A stretch of DNA of 64,000 nt from Lachnospiraceae bacterium (GTDB lineage: Bacteria; Bacillota; Clostridia; Lachnospirales; Lachnospiraceae): assembly GCA_017463225.1 (NCBI GenBank), contig JAFTPO010000043.1, positions 1 to 64,000 of the forward strand. The letters run 5' to 3'. Made by a program: the position numbers and the translations under genes. The notes beneath the pieces are model-generated. The model was not told where the DNA came from, ran no database searches, and saw nothing but the letters and a program-made list of their open reading frames with translations. Position 1 is the stretch's first letter. The number at the start of each line of letters is the position of its first letter. Below are positions 43,291 to 52,336 of the stretch, one piece after another.

Positions 43291-43330
43291 AAAAGAGCGA
43301 GGAGTAGTCACTTCCTCGCTCTTTTAATTT
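43291..43330. terminator. Terminator after the zinc-ribbon gene
   Basis: A perfect 13-bp stem AAAAGAGCGAGGA/TCCTCGCTCTTTT (43291-43303 with 43313-43325). Confidence 0.85.
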
Positions 43331-43404
43331 ATTCATTTATCCCTAAAGACTTGATTTTTGACCCAATATAGAATAATATATCATAGGATGATTATTTATA
43401 AATG

Positions 43405-43417
43405 GGGAACTGTTCCC
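43405..43417 (+). promoter_or_regulatory. Perfect palindrome before the membrane/coiled-coil gene
   Basis: GGGAAC-T-GTTCCC stands eight bases before the AAGGAG ribosome site. It could be an operator or a small RNA hairpin. Confidence 0.4.
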
Positions 43418-43437
43418 TTTTGTAAGGAGAAAGCAAA

Positions 43438-44253
43438 ATGATTGATGAAAATAAGGTTGCATTGATGACCAAGATTGCCATCTACGAGAAGAAGGAAGGC
43501 AGTCGAAATCTTATGTTGAGTAAATATTATAAAAGTGATTACGTAAGGTTTAACGTGTTAAAAACCATGGTGGCAGCTACTGTAGCATTTTGGACTATAG
43601 TGGGAGCTTATGTGTTTATTAAGTTTGACGATTTGCTTGCTAAGGTAAGCGAGGTTGATTACTTTGACGTTATGTATAAGGTGCTTGGGGCGTATGTATT
43701 CTTTTTGGTTGCATATTTCTTCTTTGCCCAGATTGTTTATTCCTTTAGATATTCTATGGCTAAGCCAGGGCTTATCGCATACAATGTTAATCTTAAAAGA
43801 TTGATAGAGGCCTACGGTGGAAAGCGTAAAAAGAAAAAGACAAAGGTTAATACCAAGATGCTTGGGGCCGTAGTGGAAGATGAGATTGAATTTGAAGAGG
43901 CTCCACAGCCTGCTAATAAGATAAAGCTTAAGAGAACTGATATGATCAGCAAGAAAAAACAGCAGGAGGAAGAGGAACGTAATCAACAGATTATAGAAAA
44001 CGCTCAGAGACGTAAGGAATGGCTTGCCAGAAAGGAAGCTGAAAAGGCCGAGAATGACAGACGTAAGGAAGAAGAGCGTCGAAAGAGAGAACAGGCGTTA
44101 TATGCACAGCAGCAGGCTTACCTTAACCAGCAGACAGGTGGCAATATGCAGCAGAGCTTTGTAAGAGAAGATTTTACGGTGCAGGGGGATGCAAATTATA
44201 ATCCGAATTATGCTAATCAGAATGGGCAGATGAATGGAAGGAGTGATAGCTAA
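43438..44253 (+). CDS. Membrane protein with charged coiled-coil tail
   Basis: A 271-residue protein with two membrane helices (about 40-63 and 77-102) and a long cytoplasmic tail. The tail holds a basic cluster (GGKRKKKKTKVNTK), then a highly charged coiled coil (about 165-225) and a Gln/Asn-rich end. No family is recognised. Its stop overlaps the ATG of the next membrane protein by one base (TAATG), and cdaA and cdaR follow, so it is probably the first gene of the c-di-AMP synthase operon. A role in anchoring or regulating CdaA is an inference from that position. Confidence 0.7.
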   Translation: MIDENKVALMTKIAIYEKKEGSRNLMLSKYYKSDYVRFNVLKTMVAATVAFWTIVGAYVFIKFDDLLAKVSEVDYFDVMYKVLGAYVFFLVAYFFFAQIVYSFRYSMAKPGLIAYNVNLKRLIEAYGGKRKKKKTKVNTKMLGAVVEDEIEFEEAPQPANKIKLKRTDMISKKKQQEEEERNQQIIENAQRRKEWLARKEAEKAENDRRKEEERRKREQALYAQQQAYLNQQTGGNMQQSFVREDFTVQGDANYNPNYANQNGQMNGRSDS

Positions 44254-45203
44254 TGTCAGGCTTATTGACTATAAGAGATACAATTAGAGATTTTTTGAGA
44301 AAATTTGATGAGATAACTACACCGGTATTTAGATTTATCTTATCTTATATAATGTTTACATCTATTAACAGTATGTATGGGTATTCTGATTTATTTGAGA
44401 GTGGAATGGTAGTATTCCTTCTATCTGTTATATCAGCACTTGTATCTACTCCTATAGTTGTATTTTTAGGTGGAGTTGTTATAGTTATGAACTCCTTTGC
44501 AGTAGCTACTGAGGTTGGAATATGTGCGTTATTTTTATTCCTTCTTATGTACTGTATGTATATGAGAGTATTCCCTAACACAGGATGGATACTTGCGTTG
44601 GTTCCAATACTTTATATGTGGAAGCTGTCCTATGCTGTTCCAATCATAGTAATGATTTTTGCCGGAGCATCAGGTATAGTTCCTGCAGCATTTGGTGTTG
44701 TAATATACAGATTTTCACTTTATGTAACTGAGGTAAAGGAACTATTAGTTACAGCTTCAGAGGAGGATACCTTCCTTGCGTATACATATCTTATAGATTC
44801 TGTTCTTAAGAATAAGGAGATGCTCCTTAGTATGATAGTATATGCAGTGGTTATACTTATAAGCTTTGTTATATATAAGCTTCCTGTAGATTATGCATGG
44901 TATATCGCTATAGGTGTTGCCGGTGTAATCAATGTAATAGCATTTATGTCCTGCGGAATGATGCTTGATGTAGAGGTTGAGGCAGGTAATGTAATATTCG
45001 GAACTATACTTGGAGTGATAGTTGCGGTTATAGTTCAGCTTTGTAAGAGTATGGTTGACTATTCAAGAAAGGAAACTGTTCAGTTTGAGGATGATGAGTA
45101 CTTCTACTATGTGAAGGCTATACCAAAGTATACAGTTTCTGCTAAGAGAAAAAATGTTAAGAAGATGAACGATGAGATTGAAGAGGTAGTAGAACAGCAG
45201 TAA
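44253..45203 (+). CDS. Polytopic membrane protein upstream of cdaA
   Basis: A 316-residue protein with about eight membrane helices (from roughly residue 22 to 272) and a short, charged cytoplasmic C-terminus. I do not recognise a transporter signature or catalytic motif. It is translationally coupled to the preceding coiled-coil protein, and its stop lies 23 bases before the cdaA start. The topology, with helices in the middle separated by a soluble loop near 155-185 (SEEDTFLAYTYLIDSV), suggests two membrane halves. It is likely linked to c-di-AMP signalling or osmotic balance by context only. Confidence 0.7.
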   Translation: MSGLLTIRDTIRDFLRKFDEITTPVFRFILSYIMFTSINSMYGYSDLFESGMVVFLLSVISALVSTPIVVFLGGVVIVMNSFAVATEVGICALFLFLLMYCMYMRVFPNTGWILALVPILYMWKLSYAVPIIVMIFAGASGIVPAAFGVVIYRFSLYVTEVKELLVTASEEDTFLAYTYLIDSVLKNKEMLLSMIVYAVVILISFVIYKLPVDYAWYIAIGVAGVINVIAFMSCGMMLDVEVEAGNVIFGTILGVIVAVIVQLCKSMVDYSRKETVQFEDDEYFYYVKAIPKYTVSAKRKNVKKMNDEIEEVVEQQ

Positions 45204-45226
45204 GACTTAAGTGATGGGGTGTTTAT

Positions 45227-46099
45227 TTGGATAAATTAATTGCAAAATTAAGTTCATATTTTGATTGGTTTTACTTCCCACATATCAAGGGCACAGATAT
45301 AGTAGAGATTATTATTTTATCTGTATTAATCTACTATGTTATGAACTGGTTTAAGAAGACCAGAGCCTGGACCTTGGTTAAGGGCTTAATGGTGCTGGCT
45401 TTATTTACAGTATTTGCGGCAGTGCTGCACCTTAATACCATTTTATGGATTATACAGAATACCATAAGTGTAGGTATTATAGCGGTTATCATTCTGTTCC
45501 AGCCTGAACTTAGACGTGCTCTTGAAGAGCTGGGTAGAAGAAATTTGGTGCCGGATGTATTTGCCAATGATAAAAATGTAAAAAGCGAAAAACTTAGTGA
45601 TGAGACTATTCAGGAGCTGGTGGCGGCAACTATTGATATGAGTAAGAATAAGACAGGTGCTCTTATTGTGATAGAGGATTCTGTAGCTTTGGGAGAGTAT
45701 GAAAGCACCGGTATAAATATAGATGCGGCAGTGTCCAGACAGCTTTTGGTTAATATTTTTGAACACAATACACCACTTCACGATGGTGCGGTTATTGTGA
45801 GAAACAATCGTATAGTGGCGGCTACCTGTTATTTGCCACTTACAGATAGAAGTGATTTGAATAAGGATCTGGGAACAAGACATAGAGCTGCAGTTGGTAT
45901 AAGTGAGGTATCAGACAGCTTGACCATTATTGTATCTGAGGAGAGCGGTGCTATATCTGTTTCACATTCCGGTATATTGTATAGAAACCTTGATTCTGAG
46001 GGATTAAAGAAGCAGCTTCAGCGACTTAAGTCCAAGGATATTCAAACAAAGCGTTTCAGAAGAAAGGGGGGCAAGAAGAATGAAAAGCAGGATGCGTAG
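45227..46099 (+). CDS. cdaA: Diadenylate cyclase CdaA (c-di-AMP synthase)
   Basis: CdaA joins two ATP into c-di-AMP at the membrane. The 290-residue protein has three N-terminal membrane helices (about 20-100) and a DisA_N/DAC domain (about 115-265). Both catalytic signatures are intact: DGA in TPLHDGAVIV and RHR in LGTRHRAAVGISE. The start is a TTG after GGGGTG. It overlaps the following cdaR gene by 20 bases, the conserved cdaA-cdaR arrangement; glmM, which often follows, is replaced here by a sirtuin gene. Confidence 0.95.
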   Translation: MDKLIAKLSSYFDWFYFPHIKGTDIVEIIILSVLIYYVMNWFKKTRAWTLVKGLMVLALFTVFAAVLHLNTILWIIQNTISVGIIAVIILFQPELRRALEELGRRNLVPDVFANDKNVKSEKLSDETIQELVAATIDMSKNKTGALIVIEDSVALGEYESTGINIDAAVSRQLLVNIFEHNTPLHDGAVIVRNNRIVAATCYLPLTDRSDLNKDLGTRHRAAVGISEVSDSLTIIVSEESGAISVSHSGILYRNLDSEGLKKQLQRLKSKDIQTKRFRRKGGKKNEKQDA

Positions 46100-47321
46100 T
46101 AAAATTCTTGATAACTTCGGCTTAAAGCTCCTCTCAGTTCTATTTGCCTTTATACTGTGGCTGACTGTTATGAATATATCTGATAGACAGATAACTGTTG
46201 AGATAGATGATATACCTGTACAGCAGTTAAATGGCGCAGCATTAGAGGAGTTAGATCAGGTATATGATGTGGCCAAGGGTGACACCGTGGATATTATAGT
46301 TAAGGGTAGAAGGTCCGTGGTGGAGGATTTGGATGCAAGTGATTTTATTGCAAGTGCAGACCTTTCCACTATGTCTATAACTAATACAGTGCAGATTTCT
46401 GTTGTTCCGAAAAGTGTAGGTATTAGAGATGAGATTTCCATAAGCTGTGTAGACAATGTTATGCGACTTAATCTTGAAGAAAAGGTTAGTTTGCAGTACT
46501 CAGTAAAGGTAAAAACCTTTGGCAGTACTAAGGATGGATATGCGGTTTGTAGTCAGCAGACTTCTCCTAATATAGTTACTATAGAGGGACCTAAAAGTGC
46601 AGTTGAAAAGGTTACAGAGGTTGTTGTAAGGGTAGATGTTTCACATTTAGATAAGTCTACTGATACTGAGGGTGTGATTCTTTTATATGACGCTTATGGG
46701 GATCAGATAACTAATGGTAAAATAAGTACCAGCCAAAGTACTGTAAAGGTTCATATTGACATATATCCAACAAAAGAGGTGCCTGTAATAGTTAACGTTA
46801 AGGGTGTTCCAAAGGATGGATATAAAGTGTCAGAGGTGATTTACCAGCCTCAAACAACATTGATAGCAGGTGAGCCGGAGGCTTTAGATAAGATAAATGA
46901 GCTTGTTATAAATGATATGTATATAAGTGGTATGGATGAGGACTTAGAGACTGCGGTAGAGCTAAAGAGTTATCTTCCGGACAATGTTTACCTGGCGGAT
47001 TCTTCGGAGGAGGTTGTTATTACAGTTAGTCTGGAGGAATTAGTAAGGAAACAGCTAAATGTTAAGACCAGTGATATAACACTTTTGCAGAAGTCTACAG
47101 ACAAGACATATGAGTTAGAGCTTTCTGATGATTTTGTCATAGTGGTAACAGGCCTTGATTCAGCTGTGACAGATATAGATATAGCTAAGCTTGCACCTAA
47201 GATATATTGTAAGGATTTGTCTATAGGAAATCACAGTAATGTAGATATAGATTTAACTCAGATAGAAGGCTTAGAGTATGAGATAATAGGTACGGCAACC
47301 TTATCCATTACCTCCGAATAA
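46080..47321 (+). CDS. cdaR: YbbR-domain regulator CdaR
   Basis: CdaR is an extracytoplasmic protein that modulates CdaA. The 413-residue protein has one N-terminal membrane helix (about 12-33, LKLLSVLFAFILWLTVMN) and about four YbbR repeats, each with a strand pattern such as SPNIVTIEGPKSAVEKV and PQTTLIAGEPEALDKI. It starts inside the end of cdaA (20-base overlap), which indicates translational coupling. Length and layout match the family. Confidence 0.9.
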   Translation: MKSRMRSKILDNFGLKLLSVLFAFILWLTVMNISDRQITVEIDDIPVQQLNGAALEELDQVYDVAKGDTVDIIVKGRRSVVEDLDASDFIASADLSTMSITNTVQISVVPKSVGIRDEISISCVDNVMRLNLEEKVSLQYSVKVKTFGSTKDGYAVCSQQTSPNIVTIEGPKSAVEKVTEVVVRVDVSHLDKSTDTEGVILLYDAYGDQITNGKISTSQSTVKVHIDIYPTKEVPVIVNVKGVPKDGYKVSEVIYQPQTTLIAGEPEALDKINELVINDMYISGMDEDLETAVELKSYLPDNVYLADSSEEVVITVSLEELVRKQLNVKTSDITLLQKSTDKTYELELSDDFVIVVTGLDSAVTDIDIAKLAPKIYCKDLSIGNHSNVDIDLTQIEGLEYEIIGTATLSITSE

Positions 47322-47332
47322 GGAGTGATTGC

Positions 47333-48043
47333 ATGGAACAAAAATTCAAAGAAGCTGTTGAAAAGAGCAATTATATAGTGTTCTTTGGCGGAGCAGGAGT
47401 TTCTACAGAAAGTGGTATTCCTGATTTTAGAAGCGTGGATGGATTGTACAATCAAAAGTATAAATATCCACCGGAGGTTATGGTAAGTCATAGCTTTTAT
47501 GTGAGTAGGACAGAGGAATTCTTTGACTTTTATAAGGAGAAGATGATATTTAAAGAGGCAAAGCCCAATCAGGCTCACATCAAGCTGGCTCAGCTAGAAG
47601 CTATGGGAAAGCTTAAGGCGGTGGTAACCCAGAATATTGACGGATTACACCAGGCAGCAGGAAGTAAGGAAGTGTTAGAGCTTCATGGATCTGTTCACAG
47701 AAATTACTGTGAGGATTGTGGCAAGTTCTTTGATTTGGATTATATCCTTGATTCTAATGGTGTGCCAAAGTGTGATGCTTGTGGCGGAAATGTTAAACCG
47801 GATGTGGTTCTTTACGAGGAGGGCTTAGATAGTGAAACCTTAACCAGAACCATTCAACACATATCTAAGGCGGATATGCTTATTATCGGCGGGACATCAT
47901 TGGCAGTTTATCCTGCGGCAGGGCTTATAGATTATTTTAAGGGAGATTATTTGGTGGTTATAAATATGGCACCTACTCCTAGAGACAAGCATGCAGATAT
48001 TGTCATAAATAAAAAGATTGGAGAGGTTTTCTCCAGATTATAA
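47333..48043 (+). CDS. cobB: NAD-dependent protein deacylase (sirtuin)
   Basis: It removes acyl groups from lysines using NAD. The 236-residue protein shows [28 protein letters not shown], the catalytic His in [10 protein letters not shown], a four-Cys zinc site (CEDC and CDAC) and the NAD-pocket segment [12 protein letters not shown]. It starts 12 bases after cdaR behind AAGGAG, so it probably shares that transcript; a functional link to c-di-AMP is not shown by the sequence. A bidirectional terminator follows. Confidence 0.94.
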   Translation: MEQKFKEAVEKSNYIVFFGGAGVSTESGIPDFRSVDGLYNQKYKYPPEVMVSHSFYVSRTEEFFDFYKEKMIFKEAKPNQAHIKLAQLEAMGKLKAVVTQNIDGLHQAAGSKEVLELHGSVHRNYCEDCGKFFDLDYILDSNGVPKCDACGGNVKPDVVLYEEGLDSETLTRTIQHISKADMLIIGGTSLAVYPAAGLIDYFKGDYLVVINMAPTPRDKHADIVINKKIGEVFSRL

Positions 48044-48054
48044 TTACAAATCAA

Positions 48055-48084
48055 AAAAATGGCATCCTTTCGGGTGCCATTTTT
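48055..48084. terminator. Bidirectional terminator between cobB and the diguanylate cyclase
   Basis: The stem AAAAATGGCATCC/GGGTGCCATTTTT lies between convergent genes. Confidence 0.85.
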
Positions 48085-48108
48085 ATTTGATATATATGTG
48101 TTATTTAA

Positions 48109-50427
48109 CTAATCTTTTTTTACAACGTTTGCTCTCTTGTTTTTCTTATTCTCGTAGAGCGCTGCATCGGCGTTGTGCATAACCTCCTCTATGTTGAGAG
48201 AAGGTGAGCAGGTGAATGTCTCTATACCGATACTGATGTCGATGTAGTATGGCTTTCCGCAGGTATCATTAAGTGTCTTTGAAAGCTCTGAAATCCTGTT
48301 TCTTATGATGGCTGGTCTGGTTGGGTCATCTAAGAATGCGAATATTACAAATTCATCGCCTCCGATACGACCTATGATATCATCCTCGTCAAAGCACTTG
48401 GTAAGGATATCTGCGATACTCTTAATGGCGAAATCTCCACTCTTATGACCAAATATATCATTAACCTGTTTAAGGTTATCCATATCGGCGAACACTAGCA
48501 TAGCGCGCTTTCCGTCATTGTACTGAGAGTTAACCTCGGTTCTGACACTGTCCAGGAAGCCACGTCTGTTGTTTAGGCCTGTAAGCTCATCGGTGATTGA
48601 AAGCTTGTTGAGTAGCTTGTTTTTCTCATTTAACTCTGTGGCTGAGATAGCCAGCTTCTTCTGAGTTGATAGCTGCTGTCTCATAAGAGAGATAAAGTTA
48701 AGTGAGGTTGAAAGCTGTAGAGTGGATGGATATATATTTCCAAAGTGCTCCACATCAATCTCACCTACAAATAGTCCGTACTGGATATTGTTTGTAAATA
48801 AAGGTGATAACACCATTGTCTTACGCCTCTTAGTTGAAGCATATTTGTTTTCGAAAACCTCGTCTGAGGAGATTATTCTTTCATCTCCGGAGAGGTATGT
48901 AATCTTACCCATATCATCGCATACCTGAAGATATAAGGTTTTTGGAATCTTCCATGAGCCATTAGGAAGAAGCATAACTGCCTCGTTGTATATGTAAAGA
49001 AAGGCTCCTGTAAAATGTGAATCCTCCAGCTTTTCCATCATAAGCTTGAAGCAGGATTCCTCGTCGTCGCTACTGGTGAGAGTGTCTCTTGTGATGTACA
49101 TTGATGACCATACATTAGATTTGTTCTGACGTATAGTGTTATATAGCTTGTTTGAAGTTCCAAATACCAATATGGATAATATCTTGTTAAACAGTCTGGC
49201 TATAGAGTTGGATAACTCGGTTGTGTCAGCCAGATGTATTAAAAGCTTATTGAATTCACGAATGGCATAGGTGATTTTATCTCTGCTAAAGTAGTGAATT
49301 AGGGATGACGACAAAATTGAATTAATGGCTTCTTCGATAGCGTCAATATCAAATTTTAAATCGCCGGTAACAACGATAGGGTCTAAGATAAGCTGGAACA
49401 AAGGTGATATATTTTGCACCAAATCCAGATAATAAAATGCATCACTGTAATCCTTGAACAAGTAGCTAAGGATGTTGTTGATAAGCTCATAAGAATCCTC
49501 GGATTTATTCAATGTAATTCCTGTATTTGCCATATTTTTGAATTTATAATTCTCGCATCCGCATGATGAACGAACTATCAGGCTTGAATTGAGGACACTA
49601 ATATTGGTCTTTCCGGTTTCTAAAAGGTTAATAACCTCGTATACAGAGTGATATCCCATATCCATTATTTTATTGTGAACAGTGGTAAGCATAGGATTAA
49701 GTACTATTGATGCAGGCGAGTCGTCATAGCCTGTTACAAGTATATCCTTTCCTATCTCAAGACCACGTTTTTTGATGGCGGTGTATCCTCCTATAGCCAT
49801 CTGGTCGTTGGCAAATACTATGGCCTCCAAATCAGGATTTCTTTCAAGCAAACCATCTACAAGCTCCTCTGTGAATTCAGAGAAGTTACCGTATACGATG
49901 CGACCTTCATCTAAAGGAATATTATTTTCAGCAAGAACGGTTTTGTAAGTATTAAGTCTATCCTTAGCATCGGCATTTTCCTTACGGCCACTGACGAAAC
50001 CGATTTTGGTTTTTCCATGCTCCTTAATAAGGTGCTCTATAGCAAGTCGCATACCGGTCTTACCCTCTGTGTACACGCAAGGATACCCGGGAATCTCTAT
50101 CTCAATTGTGATAATTGGAATATCAAAATTCTTAAGGAATGCTATCATGTCACTTTCGGACAAAAAGCTTCCGATGGAGCCGATAGACACAATAAGAGCA
50201 TCTAAGGTATTCTTAGACGCATAGTAGAAGATTGAATTGTACTGATAGTCAAAGCGAGCATTCTTAGGGTCGTTGTATGAAGCATTCATAAACATACCCG
50301 GAAATACTATCAGATTGACATCCAGTTCTTTTGCGGCATAGTCTACACCTTTACAAACCTCGTAAGCATAATCATTATCCAGATGACAGGTGAAGAAGCC
50401 GATGTTTAGTCGTTTCTTGTTACCCAA
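48109..50427 (-). CDS. Diguanylate cyclase with LacI-type ligand-binding domain
   Basis: A 772-residue soluble protein. Residues 1-285 resemble the periplasmic-binding-protein fold of LacI/GalR regulators (LNIGFFTCHLDND, KIGFVSGRKENADAKDR, AIVFANDQMAIGGYTA, DILVTGYDDSPAS) but without a helix-turn-helix or signal peptide. The middle region (300-600) is helical with a GAF-like part. The GGDEF domain (about 605-770) is intact (RIGGDEFVIFAF), so it should make c-di-GMP in response to a small, perhaps sugar-like ligand in the cytoplasm. TTG at 50427 is preferred over TTG at 50442, because the GGGGGT ribosome site lies between them at proper distance from the former. Confidence 0.87.
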   Translation of the reverse strand: MGNKKRLNIGFFTCHLDNDYAYEVCKGVDYAAKELDVNLIVFPGMFMNASYNDPKNARFDYQYNSIFYYASKNTLDALIVSIGSIGSFLSESDMIAFLKNFDIPIITIEIEIPGYPCVYTEGKTGMRLAIEHLIKEHGKTKIGFVSGRKENADAKDRLNTYKTVLAENNIPLDEGRIVYGNFSEFTEELVDGLLERNPDLEAIVFANDQMAIGGYTAIKKRGLEIGKDILVTGYDDSPASIVLNPMLTTVHNKIMDMGYHSVYEVINLLETGKTNISVLNSSLIVRSSCGCENYKFKNMANTGITLNKSEDSYELINNILSYLFKDYSDAFYYLDLVQNISPLFQLILDPIVVTGDLKFDIDAIEEAINSILSSSLIHYFSRDKITYAIREFNKLLIHLADTTELSNSIARLFNKILSILVFGTSNKLYNTIRQNKSNVWSSMYITRDTLTSSDDEESCFKLMMEKLEDSHFTGAFLYIYNEAVMLLPNGSWKIPKTLYLQVCDDMGKITYLSGDERIISSDEVFENKYASTKRRKTMVLSPLFTNNIQYGLFVGEIDVEHFGNIYPSTLQLSTSLNFISLMRQQLSTQKKLAISATELNEKNKLLNKLSITDELTGLNNRRGFLDSVRTEVNSQYNDGKRAMLVFADMDNLKQVNDIFGHKSGDFAIKSIADILTKCFDEDDIIGRIGGDEFVIFAFLDDPTRPAIIRNRISELSKTLNDTCGKPYYIDISIGIETFTCSPSLNIEEVMHNADAALYENKKNKRANVVKKD

Positions 50428-50548
50428 TTTAATTACCCCCAAATTATAAAGCTAAAGTTTATATACCTAAGATTTATTTTACTACTTTGATTTGTCAAAT
50501 TCAAGGAATTATGTGAGAATATATTGATATTTTTGGCTATTTTTCAGG

Positions 50549-50577
50549 TTTACAAACTGTTCTATATAAACTATAAT
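50549..50577 (+). promoter_or_regulatory. Promoter of purM
   Basis: TTTACA (50549-50554) and TATAAT (50572-50577) with a 17-base spacer. Confidence 0.65.
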
Positions 50578-50627
50578 AAATGAGATATAAAATACTCAAA
50601 TATTCATACTTTCAGGAGGATTATAAT

Positions 50628-51653
50628 ATGGATTACAAGAATGCCGGTGTAGATATTGAAGCAGGCTACAAGTCAGTGGAGCTCATGAAGGAGCATATTA
50701 AGAAGACTATGAGACCAGAGGTTTTAACTAATATCGGAGGCTTCTCAGGTGCATTTTCACTTAAGAAGATTAAGGATATGGAAGAGCCGGTTTTACTTTC
50801 AGGAACAGATGGATGTGGAACAAAGGTTAAGCTTGCTATAATTATGGATAAGCATGATACAATCGGTATTGATGCAGTTGCAATGTGCGTTAATGATATT
50901 GCATGTGCCGGTGGTGAGCCATTATTCTTCCTTGACTATATAGCGTGTGGTAAGAATTACCCAGAGAAGATTGCTACAATTGTTAGCGGTGTTGCAGAGG
51001 GATGTGTTCAGTCAGACGCTGCTCTTATCGGTGGAGAGACTGCAGAGCATCCAGGCCTTATGCCAGAGGATGATTACGATGTGGCAGGCTTTGCAGTTGG
51101 TGTTGTTGAGAGAAAGGATCTTATTACAGGCGCTGATATAAAGCCGGGTGATGTAATTATCGGTATGACATCAAGTGGTGTACATAGCAATGGTTTTTCA
51201 TTGGTTCGTAAGGTATTTGATATGACTAAGGAGTCTCTTGATACATATTATGATGAGTTAGGAAAGACTCTTGGTGAGACTCTTCTTGCTCCAACTAAGA
51301 TATATGTAAAGGCTCTTAGAAGTATAAAGGAGTCAGGTGTTAGAATTAAGGGCTGTAGCCATATTACAGGTGGTGGCTTCTATGAGAATATTCCTCGTAT
51401 GCTTCCAGATGGTGTTATAGCTGTAGTTAAGAAGGATTCTTATGAGGTTCCGGCAATCTTTAAGCTTATGGCAAAGGTTGGAAATATTGAGGAGCAGATG
51501 ATGTACAATACCTACAATATGGGTATCGGTATGATGATAGTTGTTGACCCTGCAGATGTGGATAAGACTATGGATGCGTTAAAGGCAGCAGGCGAAGAGG
51601 CTTATGTTATCGGAGAGATAAAGGCTGGCGAAAAGGGAGTAGAGTTATGCTAA
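50628..51653 (+). CDS. purM: Phosphoribosylformylglycinamidine cyclo-ligase
   Basis: PurM makes aminoimidazole ribotide from FGAM with ATP, the fifth step of purine synthesis. The 341-residue product has the family segments [42 protein letters not shown] and [18 protein letters not shown] at 50628 is chosen because AGGAGG lies at 50612-50617; the frame upstream to 50580 is part of the leader. The stop overlaps the purN start by seven bases, so the two are translationally coupled. Confidence 0.97.
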   Translation: MDYKNAGVDIEAGYKSVELMKEHIKKTMRPEVLTNIGGFSGAFSLKKIKDMEEPVLLSGTDGCGTKVKLAIIMDKHDTIGIDAVAMCVNDIACAGGEPLFFLDYIACGKNYPEKIATIVSGVAEGCVQSDAALIGGETAEHPGLMPEDDYDVAGFAVGVVERKDLITGADIKPGDVIIGMTSSGVHSNGFSLVRKVFDMTKESLDTYYDELGKTLGETLLAPTKIYVKALRSIKESGVRIKGCSHITGGGFYENIPRMLPDGVIAVVKKDSYEVPAIFKLMAKVGNIEEQMMYNTYNMGIGMMIVVDPADVDKTMDALKAAGEEAYVIGEIKAGEKGVELC

Positions 51654-52234
51654 GAGTTTTAGTTATGGTTTCCGGTGGTGGAACCAATCTACAGGCCATA
51701 ATTGACAGTGTTAATTCAGGTGATATTACTAATGCTGAGCTTGTGGGTGTTATAAGTAATAACTACGGAGTGAAATCCTTGGATAGAGCTAAGAATGCAG
51801 GTATAGATGCCTGTGTTGTATCTCCTAAGGATTTTCCAGACAGAGCAGCATTTAATGAGGGACTTTTAGACAAGGTAAACAGCTACAAGCCGGATTTGAT
51901 TGTACTTGCTGGATTCTTGGTTGTTATTCCAGAGAAGATGATAGATGAGTATGAGAACAGAATCATAAATATTCATCCATCACTTATTCCATCCTTCTGT
52001 GGAACAGGCTACTACGGACTTAAGGTTCACGAGGCAGCCTTAGAACGTGGTGTTAAGCTAACAGGAGCTACTGTTCACTATGTAGACAAGGGAACTGACA
52101 CAGGTCCTATTATTATGCAGAAGGCAGTTGAGGTGCGTGAGGGAGATACTCCGGAGGTGCTTCAGCGAAGAGTTATGGAGGAGGCTGAGTGGAAGATACT
52201 TCCGGCAGCTATTAATCTTATAGCAAATTCATAA
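51647..52234 (+). CDS. purN: Phosphoribosylglycinamide formyltransferase
   Basis: PurN transfers a formyl group from 10-formyl-THF to GAR. The 195-residue protein has [13 protein letters not shown] at the N-terminus (phosphate-binding loop), [12 protein letters not shown], and the catalytic segment [10 protein letters not shown] with the His, plus [17 protein letters not shown] carrying the catalytic Asp. The position after SF reads CGTGYYG where many enzymes have xGxxAYG. It is coupled to purM, and a hairpin separates it from purD. Confidence 0.96.
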   Translation: MLRVLVMVSGGGTNLQAIIDSVNSGDITNAELVGVISNNYGVKSLDRAKNAGIDACVVSPKDFPDRAAFNEGLLDKVNSYKPDLIVLAGFLVVIPEKMIDEYENRIINIHPSLIPSFCGTGYYGLKVHEAALERGVKLTGATVHYVDKGTDTGPIIMQKAVEVREGDTPEVLQRRVMEEAEWKILPAAINLIANS

Positions 52235-52257
52235 AAATATTATAAGAAATATTAATG

Positions 52258-52303
52258 GGCTGTCCCGATATCTTCCGGATGAGAGGATATTAAGACAGCC
52301 TTT
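52258..52303 (+). terminator. Hairpin between purN and purD
   Basis: GGCTGTC (52258-52264) pairs with GACAGCC (52294-52300), and ATATC (52268-52272) with GATAT (52286-52290); TTT follows. It is a weak terminator or attenuator that could set purD expression. Confidence 0.5.
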
Positions 52304-52336
52304 GTGACACTATATTATATTAAGGAGGACGTATTG

